DNA from: Smittia aterrima
Lineage: Eukaryota > Arthropoda > Insecta > Diptera > Chironomidae
Direction: 5' to 3'
NCBI GenBank assembly: GCA_033063855.1
Contig: CP093830.1
Span: 9,238,854 to 9,302,853 of the forward strand
Length of the DNA: 64,000 nucleotides
Under the pieces are notes generated by a model. That model had not been told where the DNA came from and ran no database searches. It was given only the letters and a program-made list of their open reading frames with translations. Shown here piece by piece: positions 28,116 to 37,277 of the stretch; position 1 is the stretch's first letter, and each line of letters begins with the position of its first letter. A program made the translations under genes and the position numbers.

Positions 28116-29101
28116 TTTGAAGTGAAAAATCTAAAGTTTGCCTTCTGGTCTCCTTTTGCCTCGTGTCATTATTTTCTTAGAAATCCTCTTGAAACACTCC
28201 TCGTCTCGTCACCAATGTAAGCTATTAATTTCAATCCTTAACAACTGAGTGGACCAAATTACCAAAGTTCCCTTGTCAGATGTTGAGTCGAGGGAGAAAC
28301 ACTTGGACGTGTTGGCTGGCTTCCGCTTTAAGTGCTTCGATTTATCTCATCGAGATGATTTATAATAAATTGTTTGAAGAAGATCGCAACTGAGAGATCT
28401 CAGCGCTTTTGTTTCATTGTTTAAGCTTCATTGTTCTTCCCATTAATTGCGTTGCCTCTTTCTCTCTCTCTCTGCGTTTAATTCCACTCGAGTTATTTAA
28501 ATTTACATCCGAAAAATATTTGACGATGTCAAAACGCAAGCTGCAGATCAGAATTTTGTCAACATCCTGCGTACGCATGTTTCGTTCTCCGTACGGATCA
28601 ACAAACGCTTCTTCTGTTCTTCTGAAAATTGAGTGAAAAATATATTTCTCGTTCGCTTTCTCCCCGACCGCGCTTCGTTCCATTTAAAATGTGATCTCGT
28701 TTCGTGCAGATGATTTGAATCCGTGTTCTCATCGTCGTCGTCGTCCCTAATGTGCCAGAACGATTTTTGTTGTACGAGGACAAACGGTTAAGAAGGGAGA
28801 GCAATTAATAAATTATGATCGTGAGGGATGAGCACATTCACAGATTCAAGAATTTATTAACGATCTGTTTGTTTGTTTTCTTAATCACTCGCACGACAAG
28901 ATTGATGTGTCGGGATGTGTGACTCGGATGGAGGTCGCAACTCACTTAAGAAAGTTCATGTTGTTGAAATTTATTGACAAAGATGTTAATTAAGAAGCAA
29001 TTAGATGAAAACGTTTTTTACTCTCGTGAACTTCCAGATCAAGTCCCACGCTTCTAATCCACTTGTGCAAACACTCAAAAAATTATGAGATAAACTTAAG
29101 T
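28116..29101. other. intergenic, spitz-like gene to MIER1
   Basis: No supported gene. Contains a CT tract (28457-28473) and a CGT trinucleotide run (28731-28745). The two overlapping open frames near 28.4-28.7 kb are low-complexity shadows. Confidence 0.6.
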
Positions 29102-29107
29102 TTTATT
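29102..29107 (-). terminator. polyadenylation signal of MIER1
   Basis: AATAAA on the minus strand, 80 bp beyond the MIER1 stop codon. Confidence 0.6.
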
Positions 29108-29186
29108 TTTTTCTTTTCTTCTTTTGAACATTCACTTCGATCTTTCAAAGCATTTCTCCTTCCCTCCCTCTTTCATCATGATTTGA

Positions 29187-30690
29187 TCATTCGCTCTTAA
29201 CTTCAATATTTTCGACCGTCGGTGGCTTCTCATGGTTGTTTGCCACAGAAGAAGCTTCACTGCGAATTCTGTGCTTTGAATCAGCGCTTAGTAATGAATT
29301 AGAACTGTTGACACTAGGCGAGGCACTTCGATCTCGATTAGCACCACCGTTGTCATACTCTTCCAAATACTTGTCCATGAAGTCGATAACGCAAGGATTC
29401 AAATTGTACTTTTTCTTCTCCAAGCGAGCTTTGTTTGCGAAGATATCGTGTCGCTCTGTCTTCTTCCAAATGTAATAAAATTGAACACATTCACCAACGG
29501 ATCTCGTCTTCACCTATGAGAAGAATGAAATCAGTTCGGTTCTTGAAAATTCTTTACGTTTTCAATTACTTTTGATGCTTGTATCTCGTGGAAACATTTT
29601 CCGTAGAGTCGCAAGCCATTTTCAAAGTTGTAACACTCTTCTTCACTCCAACAGCTCATAGCTGTCGATGGCTGAGCCTGACCTAATCGTCGACGTCGCA
29701 AAGCTTCTTCACCATTGTTGCCACATTGAAGTAGAAGATGAAGTGCTTGCTCATCATCACGTAAATGCTTTCCACCTTGCCAAATGATATTTGCTCCGCC
29801 GTTCGCACTGGCCAGCGTAAAAAACTTCTTAAGATAATCTTCGATTTCACTGTCAACAAGTTTTGAAGGATCCCACAACAATTTATCTTCGTTCTCGTAT
29901 GGAAGGGCATCATCGTACTTTAACAAACCTTCTGGAATCATAGCTTGATAGTCACCGCCAACCATAATCGTTTTCTTATGTTCATCTTCATCTGGCTCAT
30001 AATCGAAATCTTCTTCATCTGAAACCGATTGATCCAATTTCAACTCGCCATCCTTCGCTTCGTAAAGTTTATTGAGTTCCGATGGCTCATCTTCCTCGTC
30101 GTCTTCTAAAGACTGATTTTCGAGATTGTTTGTAGTTGTAGTCGTTGCGTCTTCATCGGGTGAATCTTCTTCTACAACGGCTGTAATTGGAACTGGCGGT
30201 GGTTCTTCTGTGAGATTCTCAGTTGAGGGTTTCTTTGTTGGCTTAGGCGAGGTGCGTCGCCTTCGTTTTCGTGAAGTTCCAGATGATGAAGCTGTCATAT
30301 TTCCAGCAGGAGCTCCGTAAAGCTTAAGAAGTTCTTCTATTGGCATTTCACCTTCTCTTTGAAGATCAGAAAGTTCAGCATTCGGATCTTGCAATTCTTT
30401 TGCCGCCAAACTTTCTTCTTCTTCTAATGTTTGTTCATCATCGAAATCATTCACCATCATTTCTACTGTTGGCTAAAATTGAAGTTGTTAGCTTCTCATC
30501 AGAATATTCACACTATTCTTATTACCTCAAAGAGCGCGTCTTTCGTTGACGAGTCAACTTGTCCTGGAGAATTAGGAAATGCGCTGGATGTTGATGGCTG
30601 AGGCGTCTCTTCTTTCGAAGTGCTTGGCTCTTTGCTTGTACTCGCCTCTCCTTCCTCCGGCTTGTTCTCTATCTCGTCAGACGTTTTCAT
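29187..30690 (-). CDS. MIER1: MIER1-type ELM2-SANT transcriptional co-repressor
   Basis: Nuclear co-repressor of the mesoderm induction early response family, known to recruit class I histone deacetylases through its ELM2-SANT module. Exons in transcript order: 30690-30526, 30472-29570 and 29513-29187 (both introns phase 0, 53 and 56 bp), 464 residues. Residues 1-60 are Ser/Thr/Glu-rich and disordered. An acidic segment with MPIEELLKLYG (about 98-108) is a family hallmark. A basic RKRRRR stretch (about 123-128) may be a nuclear localisation signal. ELM2 lies at about 221-318 (IMVGGDYQAMIPEG ... LLWDPSKL ... DDEQALHLLL). SANT lies at about 330-377 (WSEEECYNFENGLRLYG ... TRSVGECVQFYY). The next segment, KKKYNLNPCVIDFMDKYLE, also matches the family. 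Family members are about 500 residues, so this is full length. It is head-to-head with LUC7L3 across a 597-bp shared upstream region. The start is the first in-frame ATG after stops. Confidence 0.95.
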
Positions 30691-30942
30691 GATTAAATCT
30701 TTTTTTGTGCAAAAAAATTAAAATCAAAACAAATTTATTCGCCGGGAAGCTTTTTTTATTTTCACATTTTACCTTCGCTAAAGACGAGAACTTTGAAAAG
30801 CAAAAGCTTTCTCAGATGTTTGGTTTACTTATCTATCGCAGTGAAGATTGTACGTGAATGTGAATTAGAAGAACATGGAGAAACAGAAAACAAATTATTT
30901 TTGGAATTTCTTTTGAAATAATTTTAGTGTAGACGTAGATTC

Positions 30943-30972
30943 ATTCCCTTTCAAAATAAGGAGAAGGAATTT
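30943..30972 (+). repeat. duplicated 30-bp promoter element, copy 1
   Basis: Identical to 31196-31225 except for one T/A difference at the fifteenth base. The element begins ATTCCCTTTC and ends AAGGAGAAGGAATTT, so its outer arms (ATTCC / GGAAT) form a dyad. Confidence 0.9.
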
Positions 30973-31195
30973 TAAAACTACTCGTACTTCACTATCTTCG
31001 AAATTTGTTTGTTAATTTATTTTAAAACAAAAAAGATTCAAAGTATAATAAGAAAAAGTAAAATTGTTTAGGAAAACAATGTTTTTGAGTCGAATAAAGA
31101 ATTTTAATTTCTTTGGACACCACATTGCTAAAATCATTTAGCTAACGATATTGAAGCAATATTTTTAAACTTTTTAAGTTTTACCGCGTTTTTTG

Positions 31196-31225
31196 ATTCC
31201 CTTTCAAAAAAAGGAGAAGGAATTT
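31196..31225 (+). repeat. duplicated 30-bp promoter element, copy 2
   Basis: Second copy of the element at 30943-30972, 253 bp further right and about 62 bp before the LUC7L3 start codon. It may overlap the LUC7L3 5' UTR. Confidence 0.9.
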
Positions 31226-31287
31226 GGAAAACAAAATTTTCTGACCGCAAATTCAGTTCTTCTTGAAAAGTAGAGGAAACAAGTGAA

Positions 31288-32512
31288 ATGGTAGATTATC
31301 AGCGTCAACTGTTAGACGAGTTGATGGGCAGGAATCGTAACTTGGATCCTGGCGAGAAGGCAAAGGAGAAATCATGGAAAGACAACGACAATTGCAAATT
31401 TTTCTTGGTAAGTGATGTTTAGAGAAAAATATCGATTGATGATCTCCTTGAACGAAACAGAAAAGATTAAACTCGTTGATCTACTTAAAGCATCAAATTC
31501 GTTCAAGGATTATCCAATGTCAATGGCTTCCGGATCTTCTTTTTCCTATCGGAGCTTAAAATAGTTTTATCCAATTAATAGATTTGAATATTCATGAGAA
31601 ATTTTTCGTTACAGCATTCGTTTTGTCCTCACGACTTATTTGTTAACACGCGAGCTGATTTAGGTCCATGCACAAAGCTTCATGATGAAGAAACTAAAAT
31701 CGCGTATCAAGAGGCCTCACGTTGTAGTCGAAAGATCGACGTCGAGACGGAATTCCTCAGATTCGTAACGAATATGATCAATGAAGTAGACAGAAAAATT
31801 GTTAAAGGGAAGCAACGTCTGGATCTGATGAACTCAAAGCTTGATCAGAGACCAATGTCAAAGCAAGCAGAAGCCGTACTAAACATAAACGAGAAAATTG
31901 CAAAACTTCTTCGTGAAGCAGAAGAAGCGGGGATTCGAGGAGATGTTGATCAAGCACAAAATCTGATGATTTTATGTGAAAAGTTGAAGGAAGACAAAGA
32001 GTTGCTTGTCAAGCAATATCAGAGTTGTGGCTTCAACTTTTCAGAGACGCAGGAGAAGCAAATGGAAGTGTGCGAAACGTGTGGTGCTTTCTTAATTGTT
32101 GGCGATGCTCAAAGTCGGATTGACGATCATCTCATGGGCAAACAGCACATCGGATACACCAGATTGAGGAAAGCACTTGAAGAACACAGAAAAGTTATGG
32201 AAAAGAATATCGAAGACCGACGATCGGGGAGCAGAGGAAGCAGCAGTCGTAGAGATCGAAGAGATGATCGTTCTCGTTATAGGTAAGTCGAATGAATGTT
32301 AAACTTTCTTCATAGAATTAAACAATTTCCAATTATTTTAGAGACGACAAAAGATATCAAAAAGATGACAGACGAGATAGAGATCGAGGAACTCGAAGAA
32401 ATCGTCGCTCACGCTCAAGATCAAAGGATCGTCGTCGTAGTAAGTTCTCAGAAGCCTTCAATAAATGAACAAATTCAAGTTTATTTTTCTTTTAGGACGC
32501 AGTCGCTCATAA
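31288..32512 (+). CDS. LUC7L3: LUC7-like U1 snRNP splicing factor, LUC7L3 type
   Basis: Nuclear U1 snRNP-associated protein that helps select 5' splice sites. Exons: 31288-31407, 31615-32282, 32342-32439 and 32496-32512 (phases 0, 2, 1), 300 residues. The N-terminus (QLLDELMGRNRNL, about 7-19) and first CCCH zinc finger (Cys36, Cys44, Cys59, His63; GFCP-like HSFCP) match the family. Residues about 90-190 form a charged coiled coil. The second zinc finger has Cys193, Cys196, His212 and His218 within the signature EVCETCGAFLIVGDAQSR. MEVCETCGAFLIVGDAQSR plus the DDHLMGKQH segment is nearly identical to human LUC7L3, which favours LUC7L3 over LUC7L/LUC7L2. The C-terminal RS-rich tail is short (about 243-300) compared with human LUC7L3 (about 430 residues). 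Intron 1 is 207 bp, others 56-59 bp. Confidence 0.95.
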
Positions 32513-32888
32513 TTTTGTCACCTCATCTTCCTTAACCCAGCGCGCGCAACGCAATTGATTCGAGGTACCACAAATATCTAAAATACCCTTAAACTCTTAA
32601 AGTCCTTGAAAAAAATTAATTTTTTGCAAGATTAATTTAAAAGCAATATTTAGTCAGCGAGCAAGAGGTAAGTGGATTAATCTAAGACCATAATCACTTT
32701 ACACCATCGATCAAATCCAAGCAAATAAGCATTTTATGGTTTGCATTAAAGTAGAAACGCCTTCCATTCCTCAACTATCCCAACTTAAATCTCTCTCAGT
32801 CATCCGCTCCTGTCTCGATGAATTATTTCATTTGTAAGAATGTTCAAATTGTTTTATCGCGGTTCAGAAAGTTGTCGCAAAGTCTGAC
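32513..32888 (+). other. downstream region of LUC7L3 with spliced-looking non-coding segments
   Basis: Contains an apparent donor (AAGAG|GTAAGT at about 32669) and an acceptor (gcggttcag before 32868). These could belong to a spliced LUC7L3 3' UTR or to the separate small gene at 32889-33039. No convincing AATAAA lies between the LUC7L3 stop and 32964. Confidence 0.4.
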
Positions 32889-33039
32889 ATGACTATCCAA
32901 AAGAAACTATGGAGCGCCGTTTCTCAGGTTAGTGCGAAATTCGTTTTTTGACAACGACAATCAAATAAATTAACAGATTTCCGAGAAATTCACTGAATCG
33001 CGGTGGACGAGCGAAAGGTATCAGAATAATAAAACTTGA
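32889..33039 (+). CDS. candidate 33-residue microprotein
   Basis: Exon 32889-32927 starts with ATG and encodes M-T-I-Q-K-K-L-W-S-A-V-S-Q, ending at a donor CAG|GTTAGT. A 49-bp intron with acceptor ttaacag follows, and exon 32977-33039 continues in phase 0 (ISEKFTESRWTSERYQ...) to a TGA. AATAAA overlaps the end of the frame at 33028. The frame is also open upstream of the ATG to an acceptor at about 32867. Two exons that keep phase, short introns like those of its neighbours and a well-placed polyadenylation signal support a real gene. Its small size, the lack of a recognised homologue and the possibility that it is LUC7L3 3' UTR argue against. Confidence 0.35.
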
Positions 33040-33625
33040 GAAGATTTGCGTAATAATTTTTCCTCTGAACTTTGAAAGGACGAGATCAGCGAAGGACTCG
33101 ATTCCCCCTCAAATTTCCTTCCATTCTTCATTCACCTTGATTAAGATTTGAAAAGTTTGAGAGAATCTCGAGGTATTTATGACGAGAAACCTTCATTAAA
33201 AAATCTTATTTTTTCCGCGATCAATTATTTTCCAATCATTCACACGAGGTCGAATGAGTTTCAATCGATCTGATTCATTTTGATGACAGTTTGCTTCCAA
33301 CTTTTTACAGCCTCAACTAGAAACCAACTCAAGTAAATAAAATGAAAATCTGAAACTTAAAAAAATCATCCTGTGCAAAAATAAGGAACTTGATCTCATC
33401 AGCAAGTGGAGGATTTTTCTTTGGACAACATCAAGGTGCGCCTTTCAGTTTATTTATTTCAAATGTTATTCCCTTTATTCATGGGAAATGTTCACATAAC
33501 TTTCTCGAATATTCAAAGTTATGAGCAGTTCAATTTTGCTCATTTCTTGGAACATCATCCCGTGAAGTCCGCAATGTTCATTTGTGCTTAAGAGCGAGAA
33601 ATAATAAAGAATCTTAAAAATGCAT
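33040..33625. other. intergenic / 3' flank of WDR74
   Basis: AT-rich, no supported coding region. It receives the 3' end of WDR74 from the right. The open frame at 33406-33591 has no family resemblance. Confidence 0.6.
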
Positions 33626-34911
33626 TTAAACGTCTTCTGACTTTTTGCCACAAACAAGTCCACTGTGTCGCTTCATGATTGTTTTGTTAACTTTTCGTTT
33701 CTTTGATTCAGGTTCCTCAGCATTGTCTTCAACAGTTTGTAGACCATCGAAAAGATTATCGTATTCTTCATCACTACCTTCAACAGCTTGTTGTTGAGCC
33801 TTCTTCTGTTCATCAAGAACTGATTCGCTTGCCGTTCTCATGACAATCTGGCTTGCCTTGGATTTGACATAGCATTGATAAAGAAGATGCGTGTTGCTTG
33901 CATTGTGAACTCGAACGTATCGATCGAGTGATGCAGTGAAGACAAACTTTCCACTCTCATCAACAAATATGCTTGAAATAGCTCCAGTTGCTCCTTTGTA
34001 GGTATGAAGCGGAACTTTCATGTTCTTCAAGTCAAAAGCGAAAAGTCCTCCTGTAGTTGTACTCACAAAGATTAATCCATTACGTTCGGCCATTGAATTG
34101 TAAGCTTGTTCTTTGTTATCAACGAAATTGTGAACAGGTCTGCGTTGTTGACGATAATCATAAAAGCGAATGTAGCCGTAACGAGAGCAAGTAGCTAGAC
34201 AATGCTCACTGTTGTTAACAAAGCTTAAGTCAGAGTCCCAAACTTTTACTTCGAGCTCTAGGCTGTCATGTGGAACGTTCTTCGAAGAAAAAATTTCTTT
34301 CTGTGCTTCAAGATCGAATACTTTTACATTGTTTTGACGATCTTTTCCGCCAACAGCAATGAGTTTCTTGTTTTGAAGACACTGGCGCATGTGAGAAATG
34401 TTGTCGCCAGCTTCAAGAACTGTCGAGGAATCATTGAGAATGTGAATCTTTCCATTTTCAGCTGCAGCTACAATGCAACTAAAAAAAATTGGAATTAGTT
34501 AAAGGAAAATAATTTATAGTTTATTTACTAACTCGTCATTCCATGCGAGACCAACGACCTTTCCTTCTGGGATCGCAAGGTCAGTCTCATTGAATCGCTC
34601 TCTAGCATAATCGTAAGTTCTGATGACTGAGTCTCCTCGTCCAACCAAAAGTTCGTTTGAGTTCTCGTCTGCCCAACTCAATGCTGTGATTTTTGAATCA
34701 CGATTTAGCGTATCCAAGCTTTGTAAGTTGCTTTGCTTGTAAGGATTGTCTTCGTTAAAGATATCAACTCCTAGAAAAAATAAAATTACGCACATGTTAA
34801 ATATTTCGAGTTGTAGAACTTACGTTTCAAACTTCCCGTTTGTGTTCCAACATAGAGAATGTGTTGTTCATTGTAATCTCCATTTTTGATATTAGCTGTC
34901 GAGAACTTCAT
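33626..34911 (-). CDS. WDR74: WDR74 / Nsa1-type 60S ribosome assembly WD-repeat protein
   Basis: Nucleolar beta-propeller protein; the family (yeast Nsa1, human WDR74) acts in early pre-60S assembly and works with the AAA-ATPase NVL/Rix7. Exons in transcript order: 34911-34824, 34770-34533 and 34478-33626 (phases 1, 2; introns 53-54 bp), 392 residues against about 385 in human. Propeller segments include the N-terminal ILYVGTQTGSLKR, ITALSWADENSNELLVGRGD, VVGLAWNDE, ELEVKVWDSDLSFVN and ISSIFVDESGKFVFTASLDR followed by YVRVHN. The last 60 residues are acidic then lysine/arginine-rich (PESKKRKVNKTIMKRH), a probable nucleolar localisation signal. It is divergently paired with the N/Q-rich gene across 372 bp. 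The start ATG is the first in frame and begins the first blade. Confidence 0.93.
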
Positions 34912-35283
34912 CTCATCAAATTAAATTTTCGTCTTACTTGTTTTGTTATTTTATTCAAAATGTGATTTCGAAAGGTACCAAGCCAGTGTGGAAATAAAAT
35001 TTCGAATTTCAAAAAAAATTAAGATTTGCAAATTGATTTCTTAGATTTCAAGAGAATTTGACTTCTGAAGACTTGAAGAGGAGGAGTCCCACTCGGAAAT
35101 TAAAAATGCAAAAAAATTGAAATTTCTTTGCAAGTTTCCACACTTTTTCGAAGAACGAAAACTTTTTCGAAAATTCTCGCAAATCCAACAAATTCAAGCT
35201 TTACAAAAAAATTGAAGTTTAATTAGAAATAAACAGAGTTAAGTAAGTGTAAGTAAGTGTCTGATACATTCAATAAGTTGAGA
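34912..35283. promoter_or_regulatory. divergent promoter region, WDR74 / N/Q-rich gene
   Basis: 372 bp between opposite ATGs. Contains a 9-bp inverted pair, GTGTGGAAA (34986-34994) and TTTCCACAC (35136-35144), and several TTCGAA/TTTTTCGAA words near 35143-35170. No TATA box is evident. Confidence 0.65.
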
Positions 35284-36659
35284 ATGCTGGGAGGAAACAA
35301 GCGCAAGATGAAAAACCAAGGAGGAAATCAAATGAGAAACATGAACAACCGAAAGAACTTTCAGCAGCAAAATTTCAATTCCCAGCAGTTTTCCGATCAA
35401 AACCCAGGCTTCATGGACTTCAGTAACAATTTCAACGACCAACAAAACCAGCAACAGCGACCACAGAACAAAAGGAAGATGAATGGACAAATGAATCGGA
35501 GCCCCAAGAAAAATATGAATTTCCAGAATGGTGGAAACAAAAACTGGAACAACAACAACAACAATCAGCAGCAACAGCAGCGTCGTGGGCCTCCTCAACA
35601 AATGATGAATCAGAATCAGTTCCAACAGTTCAATCCTATCCCACCGCCTCAGATGAATCAGAGAATGCCACAGGCCAACTTCAGGAACAACAAGAATAAC
35701 GGAAACAATATGAGAAATGGTGGACCTCCGATGAATTTCCAAGGAGGCCCAATGCAAGGCCGTCGTGGTCCACCTATGAACAATATGCCAATGCAAATGC
35801 CGATGGCCGGTCCTCCTGGGCCCGTTGTACCTCCGATGAACGTTAACAACAATCGAAGACAACCTATGCGACGACGATTCCCTAAGTTCAACAACAACGG
35901 CAATGTTAATGGAAACGCAAATGCCAATGGCAATGTAGCTGCAAACACCAGCCAGAACAGAAAGAATCCAAATCTCACAAGGGTTGAGAAGCCGAAGAAC
36001 CGAAATCAAGTGAATGCTAACAGAAAGAATGGAGGCAATCGTAGCAAGAAGCGTCAGCGTGATCCCTACTCGCTCGAAGCACCATTTGTAACAGATGAGA
36101 TTAAAGAGGAGCATAAGAAGAAAGAAGACATTCTGGAGAGTCTTAAGGGCAAAGGCAAGAACGATGAATTATTTGCGCAATTCAAGGAACAGCGCGATGT
36201 CTTCGTTAAGAAATACGACGAAGCTAAAGTTGCATATCAAGCAGAGAAGAAGGTGAGTGGCTAAATGTTTACATTAGAGTTGAAGGTTTTATCGTTGATT
36301 TTCATTCGTAGGCTCAACGTGAAGCGGCTAAAGCAGCAAAGGCTGCAGAAGCTGCTGCTAAGACAGCTCAAGAATCCAACGGAAATGTAGAATCTACAGG
36401 AGAACCAAGCACAGCGGTTGTTGCTTCGACTCCTGAAACGACTGTTGTATCAACTGCTGAAGCGACTGCTGTTGCGTCAACTGCCGAGACGATTACTCCA
36501 GCCACGGAAGTTGTAGCCCCTGCAGTTGTTGTAGCCTCTGTGCCAGTTGAACAGAAAGTTGAAACCACCTCCGCACCAATCGTTGCTGAACCGGAAAAGT
36601 GCGAGGAAGCCACTCCAACAGCAGCAGCCACTCCGGTCGTTGAAACCACAACTTCTTAA
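35284..36659 (+). CDS. uncharacterised N/Q/M/G/P-rich protein with Ala/Val/Thr-rich tail
   Basis: Exons 35284-36252 and 36312-36659 (59-bp intron, phase 0), 438 residues. The first ATG (M-L-G-G-N-K-R-K-M) is chosen; an upstream GTG in frame is not a normal start. Residues 1-245 are low-complexity, rich in Asn, Gln, Met, Gly, Pro and Arg, with RRGPP-type repeats. This composition resembles RNA-binding or condensate-forming proteins. About 255-325 is a basic then charged segment (KKRQRDPYSLEAPFVTDEI, then alternating Lys/Glu and KNDELFAQFKEQRD) predicted as helix or coiled coil and likely the conserved part. The second exon is Ala-rich helix followed by a Val/Thr/Ala/Glu tail. No zinc finger, RRM or membrane segment is visible. 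I do not recognise the family; an RNA-associated nuclear role is inference only. The 291-residue antisense frame opposite it is a shadow. Confidence 0.85.
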
Positions 36660-37277
36660 AAAGCGATGATGCCAACTCACGTCCCTTTCATCGCTCGATC
36701 CCAGCCTGGGATTCCCAGGATAATCGCGCGTTTATATTTTCTGCGTAAAACAATTAAATTAATTTTAATCTTTCTTCCCCTAATGCGATTAGTTCTTAGA
36801 ATAATTTTACGTCATAAAATTCTTTCTTCGTCGTTTTGAATGAATGCGTTCAACACCTTTTTCGTCCCCCAACAAACGCGCATGCAATTAAAGTTAAATT
36901 AAACTTAAATGTGTAAATCGATCTTGAAAACCAAGTTAGTGGAGAGTTAATTCAGAAATGTTTCATTAATTGGAAAGAGAATTTCTTTCGAATGTCGCGA
37001 GGAATATTTAATTAAAGTAATAAAGGATTTTCATCGATAAAGTCAACTTTTTACTTGGAAGTCGACAAAAGTTTCGTTAGAAGAACTTTTCCTTCCTCTC
37101 GCGAATTCTGACGTCACAAACCTCTCTCACGACGCTCTCGCGAATTTTGTGAAATCAAACATCAGCCGATTCCATGCTCAGACATTCAACAGGTTTCAAA
37201 CCGAACGGTTCACAGAAAGTTTTTGTATTAAATTTTCTTAATATTCAAGAGAAATCGAAAATTTGATGATCAGAACC
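36660..37277 (+). other. 3' UTR of the N/Q-rich gene and Pgd promoter
   Basis: AATAAA at 37019-37024 could end the upstream transcript, leaving about 250 bp for the Pgd promoter and 5' UTR. No other gene is seen. Confidence 0.5.

Larger units (their letters stand above)
30691..31287. promoter_or_regulatory. divergent promoter region, MIER1 / LUC7L3
   Basis: 597 bp between two ATGs that face away from each other, so it must hold both promoters and both 5' UTRs. It contains a 30-bp element present twice in the same orientation (30943-30972 and 31196-31225). No TATA box is evident, as expected for housekeeping genes. Confidence 0.7.

Noticed and set aside
28409..28804. Overlapping frames on both strands near the spitz-like gene
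   Set aside because: Low-complexity CT/GA content creates open frames on both strands; no domain or splice evidence.
31408..31614. Box C/D snoRNA in LUC7L3 intron 1
   Set aside because: A TGATGA word is present but no properly placed CTGA box D or terminal stem was found.
35239..36114. 291-residue minus-strand open frame rich in Leu, Ile, Val and His
   Set aside because: It is the antisense shadow of the Asn/Gln/Met-rich coding exon; the plus-strand frame has the start, intron phase and composition of a real gene.
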